Part shown: positions 10,144 through 20,935 of the stretch, in pieces | Layout of the letters: every line of letters starts with the position of its first letter | Numbering within the stretch: the stretch's first letter is position 1 | Assembly: GCA_037447655.1 (NCBI GenBank) | Contig: JBBHKE010001039.1 | Coordinates: 166,472 to 228,471, forward strand | Length of the DNA: 62,000 bases | Direction of reading: 5' to 3' | Source of the DNA: Zygnema cylindricum | Lineage: Eukaryota; Streptophyta; Zygnematophyceae; Zygnematales; Zygnemataceae | Position numbers and translations under genes: made by a program | The notes under the pieces: generated by a model | The model's input: the letters and a program-made list of their open reading frames with translations, nothing else | The model's database searches: none | Told to the model about the DNA's origin: nothing

Positions 10144-11304
10144 TGGCCCTCAGAGTATGCAGATCCAAAAGAAGCTAATCTAGATAGGGTAGACTACAAG
10201 TTGATATAAACCCAAATGATTGACCCTTTGACAGTCAAAACCCCAATATAGATTCACCCTGTGAAATAACACTTTCTGTGTGCTCAGTTCCACCATAGAA
10301 TGCAAAGTTAGAATATGAGATTTGGACACATTCACCCACTTTGACTTTCCCTTAGAAATATCGCCACCCTGGCATATAAAAACTCTAACCCACTACACCC
10401 GTGTGTAGCCTGGACTCCCCTAAGTCCGCAGCAAAATGAATCACTGAAAATGGTTAAGTAAATTGATAGTTATGGTTGTCCAATGTTAGCCATTTATATA
10501 TGGTGCTCTCTCACATAGAGGGTCCTATCTGCCAAATTTTTCTAAGTCCTATCTCCCTCTAAAACTTTATCAACTGAAGTACGGCACGAATCAAATTACT
10601 GTGTCGTACTGAAAAGTACAGGTGCCGGTGTACTTTCTGTACGGCCATCATACGACATGGCCAAAATATCGACACATGTCATCTCCAGATTCGTTCACGT
10701 AATCCTCAGATATTACGCGATCCAAAGTCATTTTTCCACGTGTCATCATATGTGGCGATGACCGCAAACCGCCGAAATCTTATCCCGCGATCGCGGCGCC
10801 TATCGTGGCCGTCTGATTAAATCCGGCTATATTGCTAGCCGTTGAAAATAGACGCGCGGTATTTGTTTCGCGGTCGAACCAAATGCGCGGTATCCGTTTC
10901 AATTAATAAATCTGTACTCCGTACTATACATAACTGTATCTATGCAATACGTATATATTTCCAGTTAAATGAACTAGTGTACGTGTAACTATCTAAATAA
11001 TTATCAAACCCCATACGTCGTAATACCAGCTCTAGTCTAAATGGATAAAGTTACCGGCTAATGTCGAATTGACGAACGGTAGGTACCAGGATCAATTCCT
11101 GGGTCCGTCAAATACCTTTTGGTAAGTATTACTAATTTACCCCCTGTCTTCTCTAGAGAGCTTAGGCAGCCATGGCTCTAGCTCCCAATCCAGCCTTCAG
11201 TGACTACAACAAGTGTGGGGGCTTGGAGAGGGGAGTTTAGAGGCAGATTGCCTTTGCCCTTTTTCTATCCTATTACAGACCTAGAAAATACACAAATATC
11301 AACA
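10124..11304 (-). repeat. LTR c of the gag array (1181 bp)
   Basis: Starts tgaaact, ends atatcaaca, followed by target duplication cgtgg (11305-11309). Contains the GTAC-rich block near 10615-10660 and the tRNA-like module at 11030-11110. Close to LTR b over long stretches. Confidence 0.85.
11030..11110 (+). promoter_or_regulatory. tRNA-like module in LTR c (antisense to gag)
   Basis: A-box-like 'taaatggataaag', then 'aggtaccaggatcaattcct' with a 5-bp T-arm-like stem and 'gggtccgtca'. Confidence 0.45.
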
Positions 11305-11309
11305 CGTGG

Positions 11310-11640
11310 TTATACACACTGAGACCCTATGGATGACTTTATTCCAATGGCGGTAGAAATCTCTGGTTGTCGAAGTGTTGAATCGGATGATTATCTCCAT
11401 ACTTTGATCGACGCTCATTCAAACAACGGAGATCTGGAAGCTGTCCTGCTTCGGTCCTTACTTCTTTTTATCGTCAACATGTATCTATGGCTTTAATGTG
11501 AGTGCAAGCTCTTATTCCCCTTCGATTGGCTATTGCGGTTATGGATCGTCGGCGTGTTCTGGAACTCCCTCAACATGCCCCCCTAGGCTTGGGGGACTTA
11601 CGAGGTTGCTTTTCTTAGATATTTAATGGTGTTGGGGCTG
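11310..11640 (+). pseudogene. Reverse transcriptase, 3' part after the insertion
   Basis: Right after the second cgtgg the frame gives 'DDFIPMAVEISGCRSVESDD' and then 'YLHTLIDAHS', which belongs to the same C-terminal domain that begins with 'RRIDVVF' before 3754. The N-terminal neighbour there is 'AAKAKKRGETL', so the two parts join at the target site. A stop near 11500 and later decay end the readable protein. Confidence 0.65.
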
Positions 11641-11659
11641 GGGTTGTAGCGTTGGTTTA

Positions 11660-12135
11660 AGTGAGTTAATGTATTACATTTTTGTTCCATACACTTAAAA
11701 TTTATGCACACTCGTACTTTTAGCGGTCAACCATATGAAGCAACAAACTCATATTCAAGATGCTCACAAGCGTAAGTTCAAATTTTTACATCATGCTATT
11801 ATAAGAGATTATTTGACCATTTTAAAAACGACTTCAAAACAATGACGAGACTGTTGCTGATTAAAAACCTTAGTTTCTGTACCTACGTTTGCTGTAACTT
11901 TTGCATTTACATTTCAAAATATAACAAATTTGATCTTGGAGTTGTTGGTTACCTTCCCCAATTTGACAAAAACTAATCAATGTTTTTGTATTTATGAACT
12001 AGTAAAATCCAAGAGCCTATGCAACAACTTACAACCTACGAAAATTATTCAACTTCAATTATTTGTGATGAATTACAAATTTGGAGTCTCGAACCAAAAC
12101 CTTTCGGAATTTTGCCCGGAAATTTGTTATTGTTA
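11660..12135. repeat. Right terminal inverted repeat (~480 bp)
   Basis: Reverse complement of 600-1080. Retained blocks include 'cttccccaatttgacaaaaa' and 'tttatgaactagtaaaatcc'. Confidence 0.75.
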
Positions 12136-12500
12136 AGATCCCTGTTTAAAAAAAAAGAGAGAGACAAAGATTTGGGTTAGGGTTAAAGATTTGGGGGGTC
12201 AATTTTCAAAGGTGGAGGTTTAGTGTTAGGGCTTAGGTTTTAGAAGAAGCTTCAGAATTCAGGGTTGGGTTTTTTGGGTTTTTTAGGGGTTTTTAAGGGC
12301 TCTAAACGGTTCATTAGAAATTTCAGGGTTTTTTCTAGGTTATTATAGGTTGGGTTTTTTAGGGTTTTTTTGGGTTTGAGTTTTATTGTTTTGTCGTCTG
12401 GTATGAAAGTTTGTAGTTTACTCTGAGGGAGTGAAGGGTTAGGTCTTAACTTTAAGTTTAGTGGTCAGGCTTATGAGACAAATTTATTTTATTTTCATTT
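12136..12500. repeat. G/T-rich tract with degenerate TTTAGGG-like units
   Basis: Many overlapping variants of 'ttagggtt', 'tttagggttttttgggttt' and 'gggttgggttttttgggttt'. They resemble plant telomere repeat (TTTAGGG) but are too irregular for a telomere. No gene seen. Confidence 0.5.
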
Positions 12501-13640
12501 TTGAGATTTGAGGTTAGAAGGGAAAAGTTTCTGGAAAAAAGTGAAGTTTCTGGCTTGTGGTGTCGTTTTTCTTTGCTATCAACCGCATATATGTTCTATT
12601 TTAAAAATAATTATTAACAATTTTTTAAGTCAAAAATCGGAGAACACGACCCCTCCCTCTCCCCATAAAAAAAAAAAGGTTAAAATAAGGTTTCAAGTTA
12701 AGTCAAGTTCAGTCAAAAAAATTGGGAATTGAAGGAAAAAAACAAAAAAAAAACTTACAAGTCCATCGTAACACATTATCGGTGATGTTCGGCAAATTTC
12801 GGGATAACTGATTATGTGGCACCAATCTGAAACCATAATTCAGTTTTTTTTTCGGTTAAAGATACTATTTTTTTTTTTAGAAACAGATATGCATGCATAT
12901 AAAAAAAAAAAATAGAACCCACATACAAATTCGTGTTTTTTTTCCCTCCCAAAGAAACTCAAAATTTTAGTTTCTTCAAATGTATCTTTCAACTGCATTC
13001 AAAACATTTTCTAAATGGAAATAGGACCAGGAAAAAAGAAAAAAAAAAACTAAAGACCTTCACTGAAGACCTCCACTGATACTAAAAGCCAAGATATATG
13101 AAAATTTAAAGCAGCACATCTTTTCTTCATTTTGTTGTTTCTTTTCTTCTCTTTGCCATTACCTTTCTCCCTTTATTGTACTTTTCTTCATTTTGTTTTA
13201 ACAACCTTTTAACTTTCAATATCCAAAAAAAAAAAAAAAAGTTGATAGTTTTGAGACTCACAGTTGCGTCAGATTTGGGAGTGCCAAGAAAGACAAAGGC
13301 ATGGATGAAAAGGAATTGTACCCCAAAGATCTGCCCAAACAAAACAACAAAAAAAAAACAAGAATATTAGTGAATAGGAAAAATAATAAGTCAATTAACC
13401 GAACGATCAAAATTCTGACCAGAAAATTGTTGGGCCCAAAGAAATATTATGTCATAGAAAAGCATGAATTACTGTTGAAGAATCTAAAATGACCCCCCCC
13501 ACCTTTTCATATACCCTTTCTCCCGCTCCCTCTCCCTCCCCCTCCGCCCCCCCCTCCGCCTCCCACCCTTGATGCCATCATATTCTTTTTTTGTTTGCAA
13601 ATGCCAAATTTCTCTTTGTTTTTCCTTATTAGGATCAAAT
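12501..13640. other. AT-rich low-complexity region, no gene seen
   Basis: Homopolymer A/T runs and a C-rich patch (13493-13560). Short ORFs here show no domain or codon signal. Confidence 0.5.
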
Positions 13641-13669
13641 ATCTACACCAATTATTGTAACAAACAAGG

Positions 13670-14243
13670 TGCGAGATAGAGAGAGAAAGGAGGCAGAGAT
13701 TGAGAGGGAGAGGGAGAGGAAGAGGGAGGGGGAGANNNNNNNNNNNNNNNNNNNNNNNNNNNNNNNNNNNNNNNNNNNNNNNNNNNNNNNNNNNNNNNNN
13801 NNNNNNNNNNNNNNNNNNNNNNNNNNNNNNNNNNNNNNNNNNNNNNNNNNNNNNNNNNNNNNNNNNNNNNNNNNNNNNNNNNNNNNNNNNNNNNNNNNNN
13901 NNNNNNNNNNNNNNNNNNNNNNNNNNNNNNNNNNNNNNNNNNNNNNNNNNNNNNNNNNNNNNNNNNNNNNNNNNNNNNNNNNNNNNNNNNNNNNNNNNNN
14001 NNNNNNNNNNNNNNNNNNNNNNNNNNNNNNNNNNNNNNNNNNNNNNNNNNNNNNNNNNNNNNNNNNNNNNNNNNNNNNNNNNNNNNNNNNNNNNNNNNNN
14101 NNNNNNNNNNNNNNNNNNNNNNNNNNNNNNNNNNNNNNNNNNNNNNNNNNNNNNNNNNNNNNNNNNNNNNNNNNNNNNNNNNNNNNNNNNNNNNNNNNNN
14201 NNNNNNNNNNNNNNNNNNNNNNNNNNNNNNNNNNNNNNNNNNN

Positions 14244-14320
<77 letters not shown>
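13670..14320. repeat. GA microsatellite around an assembly gap
   Basis: gagaga/gaggga repeats lead into 508 Ns (13736-14243) and resume as about 75 bp of pure (ag)n. The apparent ORFs across the gap are artefacts. Confidence 0.95.
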
Positions 14321-14323
<3 letters not shown>

Positions 14324-14363
14324 TGAACTATTAATTACCTCTTTTCAACACACCGATTAATTC

Positions 14364-15950
14364 TTATTCACTTTTTAATTTTAATCCACAGTTTTCTCTG
14401 CAATAAATCAACTTAGGGGAACGCAATGGTTCTGTTATCATGTGTTCAATCATATGTTTATCAATTTTATGAACTAGTTTAATGATTTTATTTTCAACCA
14501 TCTCTCTTACAAAGCTTAGTCTAATATCCATATGCTTTGCTTTGAAGTGATGTTTTGGATTAGCTGCAATAGAGATAACAGCTTGATTATCACAAAAAAT
14601 ATTATAAGTTCTAGACTTGATGAACCCAAGTTCTTCAAGAAGAGATTTCACCCACATTAATTCTTTGGTGGCAGCATAAGAAGCCATGTACCCAACTTCC
14701 ATAGTGGAGTGAGCAACTACTTTCTTTTGCTTTCTACTCCAACAACATGTACTAGATCTAATTTGCAACACATATCCAGTCATACACCCCGTTAAAGGCA
14801 CATCTCCATAACACACATCACTCTAAGTAGTGTGCTCCCCTCCCAAATGCAACCACACTTCCCTTGTCCCCACCTGATTCCTCATCACCCTTTTGGCTGC
14901 CTCCCAGCGTCTCTTTCTAGGTTTATTTTAGACTTTTGCTGAGGACTTTCTAGGTTTATTTTAGACTTTTGTTGAGGACTCCTGCAGCTGCAACTATATC
15001 CGGCCGGGTAGAATTCATAAAATAGATTAAACTGCCTACAATCTGCCGATAAGGGATGTTTTCCATAAATCTTCTTTCTTCCTTATCCATCTCATTATTA
15101 ATGATCAATATTCCTCCCTCTTCACTCCCCTCACACACTTTCTTTAGATCCATGCGAGTAGTACATCTATTTATTTTCTCCATTTGAAAATTTTCAAGTA
15201 TATTACCGATAGCTTCTTTCTGAGTGAGTCTTATAATTCTATTTCCTCTATCTCTCTCCATTTGAATTCCCAAAATGTAAATTGTTTTGCCAAGATCTTT
15301 CATGTCAAAACGACTTCTAAGATCCTGTTTTTGTTTGTTAATCTTACCTAAAGACTTGCTCAAGACTAACAAATCATCCACATAAATAGTAATAAATATC
15401 ACTCTAGTCTCATCCTTAAATGAAATATATGGAGTGATTTGAATTTATAGTGATATACCCCAAACCGGTCAAAAATTTGTCCAACTTTATATTCCACTAT
15501 CTTGAAGCTTACTTAAGCCCATAGAGTGATTTTAACAGTTTGCATACCTTGCTTTCTTCCCCACTTTCCACGAATCCTTTTGGTTGTCTCATGTAATTTT
15601 TTTCTTTCAGCTCTCTTTGTAAGAAGGCGGTTTTAATATCAATCTGGTGTATTTCCATATCCTCTTGCGGCTAAACTTAAGAGAATTGTGACAGAAGGAA
15701 ATTTGACTATAGGTGCGAAGGTTTCTTCATAGTCTATTCCTTCTTTCTGAGTATAACCTTTAGCAACCAACCTAGCTTTGCATCTTTCAATGGTATTATT
15801 TAGGTTTAGTTTAAGCTTAAAAACCCACATACACCCAATCGGTTTTCGGTCCGGTGGACAATCTACCAACTCCCATGTATTTTTTTCCATGATGGAGGAC
15901 ATTTCTTCATTGATGGTAATGATCCACCACCTAATTTTTGGGGTATTTAG
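14364..15950 (-). pseudogene. Copia element 3' half: RT and RNase H (broken)
   Basis: Minus-strand order: start of RT at 15947 ('[20 protein letters not shown]', '[11 protein letters not shown]', '[20 protein letters not shown]'), RT C-terminal half at 15402-14956 ('IYVDDLLVLSKS' with the catalytic YVDD box, 'FDMKDLGKTIYILGIQMERD', 'PYRQIVGSLIYFM', 'TRPDIVAAAGVLN'), and RNase H at 14816-14364 ('MASYAATKELMWVKSL', 'CDNQAVISIA', 'HFKAKHMDIRL'). Several frameshifts separate the parts, and gag, protease and integrase are missing because the region is cut at 15950 by LTR f. Its 'GGILIINNEMDKEERRFMEN' is the ordinary form of the segment seen decayed in the gag-fusion elements. Confidence 0.85.
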
Positions 15951-17008
15951 TGCAATTATGAGACCTCCAAAGCTCCTTAGAATAGGCAGCTCACACGAAG
16001 CCCCTATGATAACACTGACCCTTTGGTGTTTCAACAAGAATAGTAGCCACTTTGGCAGACAAAAAATACGACCACCTTCACTCGTGTGAACACAAGACTC
16101 CCTTGAGTTGATGGCAAAAATAATCTCTGAATTTGCTCTCCTAAACGTAAGTTATGAAGGGTCAAAGTTGACTTTTTGTACAGGAACGCTTTGGGAGAGA
16201 GGCGGCTACCTACCAAATTTTTTAAGTACTAAATCCATCTCTTAACCCTCTACTACAAGAGTACGACACCAATCAGAATACTGTGTCATACAGAAAGGTA
16301 CAGGTGTTGGAGTACTTTCTATATGGCCATTGTACCGCATGGCCAAAATTTCGACGCCTGCCATATCCGGATTCGCTTCAATATTCTCCGGGGATGCCAC
16401 AAGCCAATGAGGTTGTGCCACGTGTCACTTGATGTGGTGGTGACCAAACACCGCAAAAACGCTTATTTCGCGATCTCGACACCTATCGTGGCCGTTTGAT
16501 CAAAAATGACATTAACTCTAGCCGTCGAAATTAAATGCACGATATTTGTTTCGCCGTCGAAAAAAATGCGCGCTATTTGTTTTGAGAAAGACCATAAGCC
16601 GTACTATACTATAACCGTGTCTTGTGCCAAAAAATCCATTCGCACCGTTAAATGGAATTATCTACGTATACATCTTTAAATATTAATCAAACCGTATATA
16701 CCTCAACACTAGTCCCAAACTATAAGACAAAGCTAAGGAATATTGTTGACTTTGACGGACGATAGGTACCACGATCAAATTCTTGGTCCATCAAGTAACT
16801 TTTTGTAAACCTACCAAAAACTACTACTTGTCTCTCTCTTTGGACAACATAGGCAGCCATGGCTCTAGCTCCCTCTCTAACCTTTGGTGACTGCGACAAG
16901 TGTGGGAGTTTAAGGGAGGAGTTAGAGACAAACTGCCTCTGCTTTTTTTTGCATTTTATCTTTACAAGTTCAGATCTAGAAAATACTAAAAGAACTTCAA
17001 TTTTTACA
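15951..17008 (-). repeat. Copia LTR f (1058 bp)
   Basis: tgcaatt...tttttaca on the plus strand, flanked on the right by the polypurine tract of a minus-strand element (AAAATAAAGGGAG). Same module order as LTRs a-e: GTAC-rich block near 16300, tRNA-like module at 16711-16796, then the 'gcagccatggctctagctcc' end segment. Its minus-strand 3' end would encode a gag start like MEVSELQ but has changes that break it. It interrupts the RT of the neighbouring Copia. Confidence 0.75.
16711..16796 (+). promoter_or_regulatory. tRNA-like module in LTR f
   Basis: Decayed version: 'tgacggac' then 'aggtaccacgatcaaattct' and 'ggtccatcaa', antisense to the Copia. Confidence 0.35.
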
Positions 17009-18530
17009 CTCCCTTTATTTTCTAGCCACTCTTCAATTTAAGACCACATTTCTCATACCAAAAAAATAGCTTAGGGGAAGGCACAGGTTTGGTCATCATA
17101 TATGCTACCATTTCACTATCTGGTCTATACTCTAAAGTGATTATTTAGTCTTCTACCTTCTTCTTAACGAAGCCAAGTCTAATGTCCATATGTTTGGCTT
17201 TAAAGTGGTGTTTAAGATTGGTAGAAATGGCAATTGGTGCCTGATTATCACAAAACACTTTGTGGACACCACTCTTAAGATGACCAAGCTCACCAAGCAA
17301 TGACTTGACCCACATTAAATATTTTACAGCACAGCAAGAGGCCATGTACTCAGCCTCCATGGTGGATTGAGCAATGACCTTTTGCTGTTTGCTACTCTAG
17401 CGGCAAGCCCCATCACCCACAAACAATATATACCCAGATGTGCATCTCCTCATAGGAGCATCTTTATAGCTGGCATCACTCTAAGTTGTGATGTCAGTAT
17501 TGTTCCCACCCAAATGGAGGCATAGATCTCTAGTCCCTATGAGATATCTAAGGACTCTCTTAGCTGCGTCCTAATCTTTCTTAGTGGGAGCATTGAGACT
17601 CCTAGTTAGTACTCCTACAACTGCGGCTATATCGGGCCGGGTACAATTCATAAAATATATTAGGGTGCCCACTTCTTGTTTATAAGGAATTGTTTACATA
17701 AACTTTTTCTCCTCAGGGCCTAACTCATCATCTAAGATTATAACTCCCTCTTCCACACTCCTCTCACTTCCCTTCTTAAATCCTGTTTGAGCGGTACAAC
17801 TATTAGCCTTGTCCATTTGGATTCTTTCTAACATGTTTCCAATGGCCTCTTTTTGAGTTAATCTGATTATGTTTCTATCTGTATCTCTTTTTACCTAAAT
17901 TCACAAAATTTACCTTTCTTCTTCCATATCCTTCATCTCAAATCTACCTTTTAGATTTGTTTTCAGCTTATTAATTTTATCCATAGATGTACTTTAAACA
18001 AGCAAATCATCAACATAAATTGCAATGAAAACAATTCCTTCCTCATCTTCAAACAAATAAATTGAGTAATCTTTGATGATCCAAATATATCCCAAACTCG
18101 TAAGGAACTCATCGAGCTTCTTATTCCATTGCTGGGCGCCTGTTTCAGCCCATACAAAGATTTGATCAATTGGCATACCTTGCTCTCCTCCCTTTGCTCC
18201 ACAAATCCCTCCGGTTGTCGTATAAATTTTTTATTCTCTAAGTCTCCATGTAGGAAGATCGTCTTGATGGCCATTTGATGTACTTCCATGTCTTCTCCTA
18301 CGGCCAAACTGAGAAGTATCCTATGAGGAAGGAGGGAAACTTGATGACCGAGGCAAATGTCTCCTTGTATTCAATTCCTTTCTTTTGAGTGAATCTTTTA
18401 ACCACTAACCAAGCCTTGTAGCGCTCAATGGTATTATCAAGGTTTAGTTTCAATTTAATTACCCACTTACACCCGATTCACTTTCTGTCAAGAGGACGGT
18501 ACACCAACTCCTATGTTTCGGCTGCCATAA
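17009..18530 (-). pseudogene. Copia RT and RNase H remnants joined to LTR f
   Basis: Reading from 18530 leftwards: 'IGCKWVIKLKLNLDNTIERY' (RT start), 'MEVHQMAIKTIFLHGDLEN', 'LIKSLYGLKQAP', 'IYVDDLLV' (RT catalytic box, near 18000), and RNase H 'MEAEYMASCCAVKYLMWVKS' with 'CDNQAPIAIS' and 'HFKAKHMDIRLGFV' (17360-17145). Several frameshifts and stops. The element ends at LTR f with a polypurine tract, so LTR f is its 3' LTR. The 5' part is missing: homology stops near 18530 and unrelated DNA follows. Confidence 0.8.
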
Positions 18531-19855
18531 TTGAGGCCTGTTGAGCGTGCATGGGAATTATATGATAAGGCCCACGGCCCGGAGTGGATTGTATAGGTGT
18601 CCTGCAAATAGCTCCAGATGCGGATGCTTCCCGTGATGGTGTTTATGCCCCTTTCTGCCACCGTCCCTCCCGTGAACATGCATGCAAAACATAAAAGGCA
18701 ATCAGACTAGCAATTGGAATGAATGCATGGGCAGGTGAAAAAGATATCCCCTCCCCCTTCCTTTCCTCATCAGGCCGGGAAAAATGGGGTGGGTTTTTGG
18801 TCATCGCTTATCCGCTGGTAGTCCGACAAATGTTCCCTCAAAACCCACTTTTCTAGTACAAATTTTTTTAGCAGTCTACTCTGGATGAAACGCAACCGAA
18901 GCCAAAAAGGACTACTAAAGAGTACCCAAATGAACTCCCACGCAAAAATAACGGAAATAAATATAATAGTGTGTTTCAGATTTAAAAATATCACCTTGCC
19001 CTAGAAAATAGATTAAAAGATAGAATTAATGATGATAGCAAAACAAGCTCAACATACCCCGGAAAGCAACGATGACACAAAGAGAAGACAAAATCTCTCT
19101 CGATGGCACCGAAACGAGGTAAGGTCCTCCTTCACTCCCCGGTTTCCGCAGCTCGGAACCGACAAGACTATTATTGGTTTCAACAACAAAAAGTCCAAAT
19201 CGCTTAAAGGATAGATAGTGTTAACAACCCGCCCGAACTACGATCTCCACAAAAGACAAATTCAAAACCAAGATGGCAATAGAGTCACACACACATACAA
19301 AACAAAGATTCTCCAAAAGAAGGTTTGTTTTTAATTTATGGGGGTTTTATCAAAAGACAGTACTGAAAAAACAACCTGTCTTCTTCGGACCAAAGTGCCT
19401 TAAACAATCAAAGACTTTCTAGTTTAGGTCCAAAAGGTTAACGCTATGCAATTAACAAATTAGCGGACATCAAGTGCTATTGAACTGACATAAGCAAATA
19501 TAATCCGTACCACACTTAGGGCGATAATATATTTTTTCGACTGCGGCTAGATCCGCGGCCATCAGTCCAAATTCGTTCCACTATTATAAGACAAAATACT
19601 AAAAATGACACGAAAACGCCAAACTTTGACCTGATCTAATTAATGGACCGAAAGTCAGTTGGAACTAAACTGAATTCCAACTATCATTTAACAACATAAT
19701 CTAGATGAAAATCCGAAAAGTTACATGATGTTCAACAATGTACCCCCCACGAGAGTTGGTGGCCCTTGGTCCAAAGTAACGGTATTGCAATATTTGAGGC
19801 GAAATAACTTTGTCGTTCAGCTTTCGTTAGGCGAAAAAAATAAAATGTGTTGCCC
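18531..19855. other. Unassigned AT-rich stretch
   Basis: No domain-bearing ORF. A weak LTR-like interval starts 'tgttaacaacccgcc' (19219) and could end 'tgttcaaca' (19736), but flanking target duplications do not match, so I do not call it. Confidence 0.3.
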
Positions 19856-20757
19856 TCAGTTTGGGAAATACAAGAGTATGCTCAAGTTTAGGGCACTCCC
19901 TTCTCCATACAAGGTTGATTGTACAAGGTTGAAAGGGCCCGGAAATCGTGGGTGAAAGGTGTGCCGACAACGCACACGGGCTTGACAAGCCATCTCCTCA
20001 TTAACGGCTGTCTTCCACCTGTTCCTCTTAGGGCAGTTCATTGCCTCATTATAAGTTTGAGGTTCATCGGGGTGAGGCAGTTTGGTTACCTTATTTTTAA
20101 CTTGTCTCTCTTGAAGTCTTATGCTGCTTCTTCTTCCTCCGTCAAACTGTGTTGCCGCAATAGATGACTCCCATGGATTTTTTTGAACAATGTCAACTTC
20201 TCCCCTATTCTTCGATTCTGGGTCTGTTTCCACCACGTCTTCCGATTCGGTTGGAGTTATACTAGAGGTTCCACGGTTGAGTCGTTCTCGATCTGATCTA
20301 TACCTGCAAGATCATCATCTTCTCATAAACTTGGATAGTTAGGAAGCTCAAAGTCATAAGAATTTTCTAACTCAAATCTGATTTTGCCTGTCTTTGTATG
20401 CTTCAAGAGATCTGTAGTTTTCCCTTCATCTATAACCACTAGATGCTTCACTAGGACTATATCTTCTCTCTTGAGATTATAGACTACATATCCTTTTACA
20501 TTTTTCATCATATCCTAGCAGATATCGTGGTTTTCCTTTTGGATCTAACTTCCAATTTGCCTGATTTGTATCTAGACTGAAAACTCGACTACCAAAAACC
20601 TTTAAGTGTGAAACATATGGTTTTCGGCCGGTCCATCTCTTATAAGGTGGTTGGCATTTTACTGCCAAAGTAAGAACTCTATTCTAGAGATAATTTGCAC
20701 ATTTCATTGCTTTAGCCCAAAATCTCTTTCCTATTTTTCTTATCCGACAGAATATTT

Positions 20758-20935
20758 CTTTAAAAATTAAAGGTTCTTATAGTATTTTCTAGGTTTAAAA
20801 TTTGTAAAAATAAAATGCAAAAAAGAAGCAGAGGCTGTGTGTCTTTAACTCCTCTCTTTAAATCCAACACTTGTGGCAGTCACTCAAGGTTGGAGAGGGA
20901 GCTAGAGCCATGGCTGCTTATGCTCTCCATGCTTG
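20758..20935 (+). repeat. Copia LTR fragment inserted in integrase
   Basis: 'ttctaggtttaaaatttg', 'gaagcagaggctgtgtgt' and 'gagccatggctgcttatgct' match the first ~175 bp of the reverse complement of the solo LTR at 56644-57696. Opposite in orientation to its host. The integrase frame continues on both sides. Confidence 0.6.

Larger units (their letters stand above)
3755..11304 (-). mobile_element. Tandem Copia-type array: LTR-gag-LTR-gag-LTR
   Basis: Three LTRs (3755-4930, 6954-8117, 10124-11304) alternate with two internal regions (4931-6953 and 8118-10123), and the whole is bounded by one target duplication. Each LTR reads tgaaact...tcaaca on the plus strand; elements are coded on the minus strand. 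Each internal region carries only a gag-like ORF with a degenerate pol tail; protease, integrase and most of RT are absent. One duplication around a shared-LTR dimer suggests unequal recombination between LTRs of sister copies, or integration of a dimer, not two independent insertions. Confidence 0.85.
600..12135. mobile_element. Element with long terminal inverted repeats enclosing a reverse-transcriptase gene
   Basis: The sequence at about 600-1080 reappears as its reverse complement at about 11660-12135, with roughly 75-80% identity by eye over ~480 bp. Shared blocks include 'ttttactagttcataaata', 'gtcaaattggggaag' and 'agtgtatggaacaaaaa'. Between the repeats lies one RT-type ORF, itself split by a nested LTR array (3755-11304). 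Without the array the unit is about 4 kb. I see no transposase or tyrosine recombinase. It may be an RT element that really carries inverted repeats, or a DNA transposon that captured an RT gene. Exact outer ends and target duplication are not resolved. Confidence 0.6.

Noticed and set aside
12136-12500. A chromosome end
   Set aside because: Repeat units are irregular and unique-type sequence continues on both sides.
13669-14334. 221-codon ORF across the gap
   Set aside because: Most of it is N, and the ends are GA microsatellite.
19219-19736. Solo LTR starting tgttaac and ending caaca
   Set aside because: Flanking 5-bp sequences do not match and no second copy is in the window.
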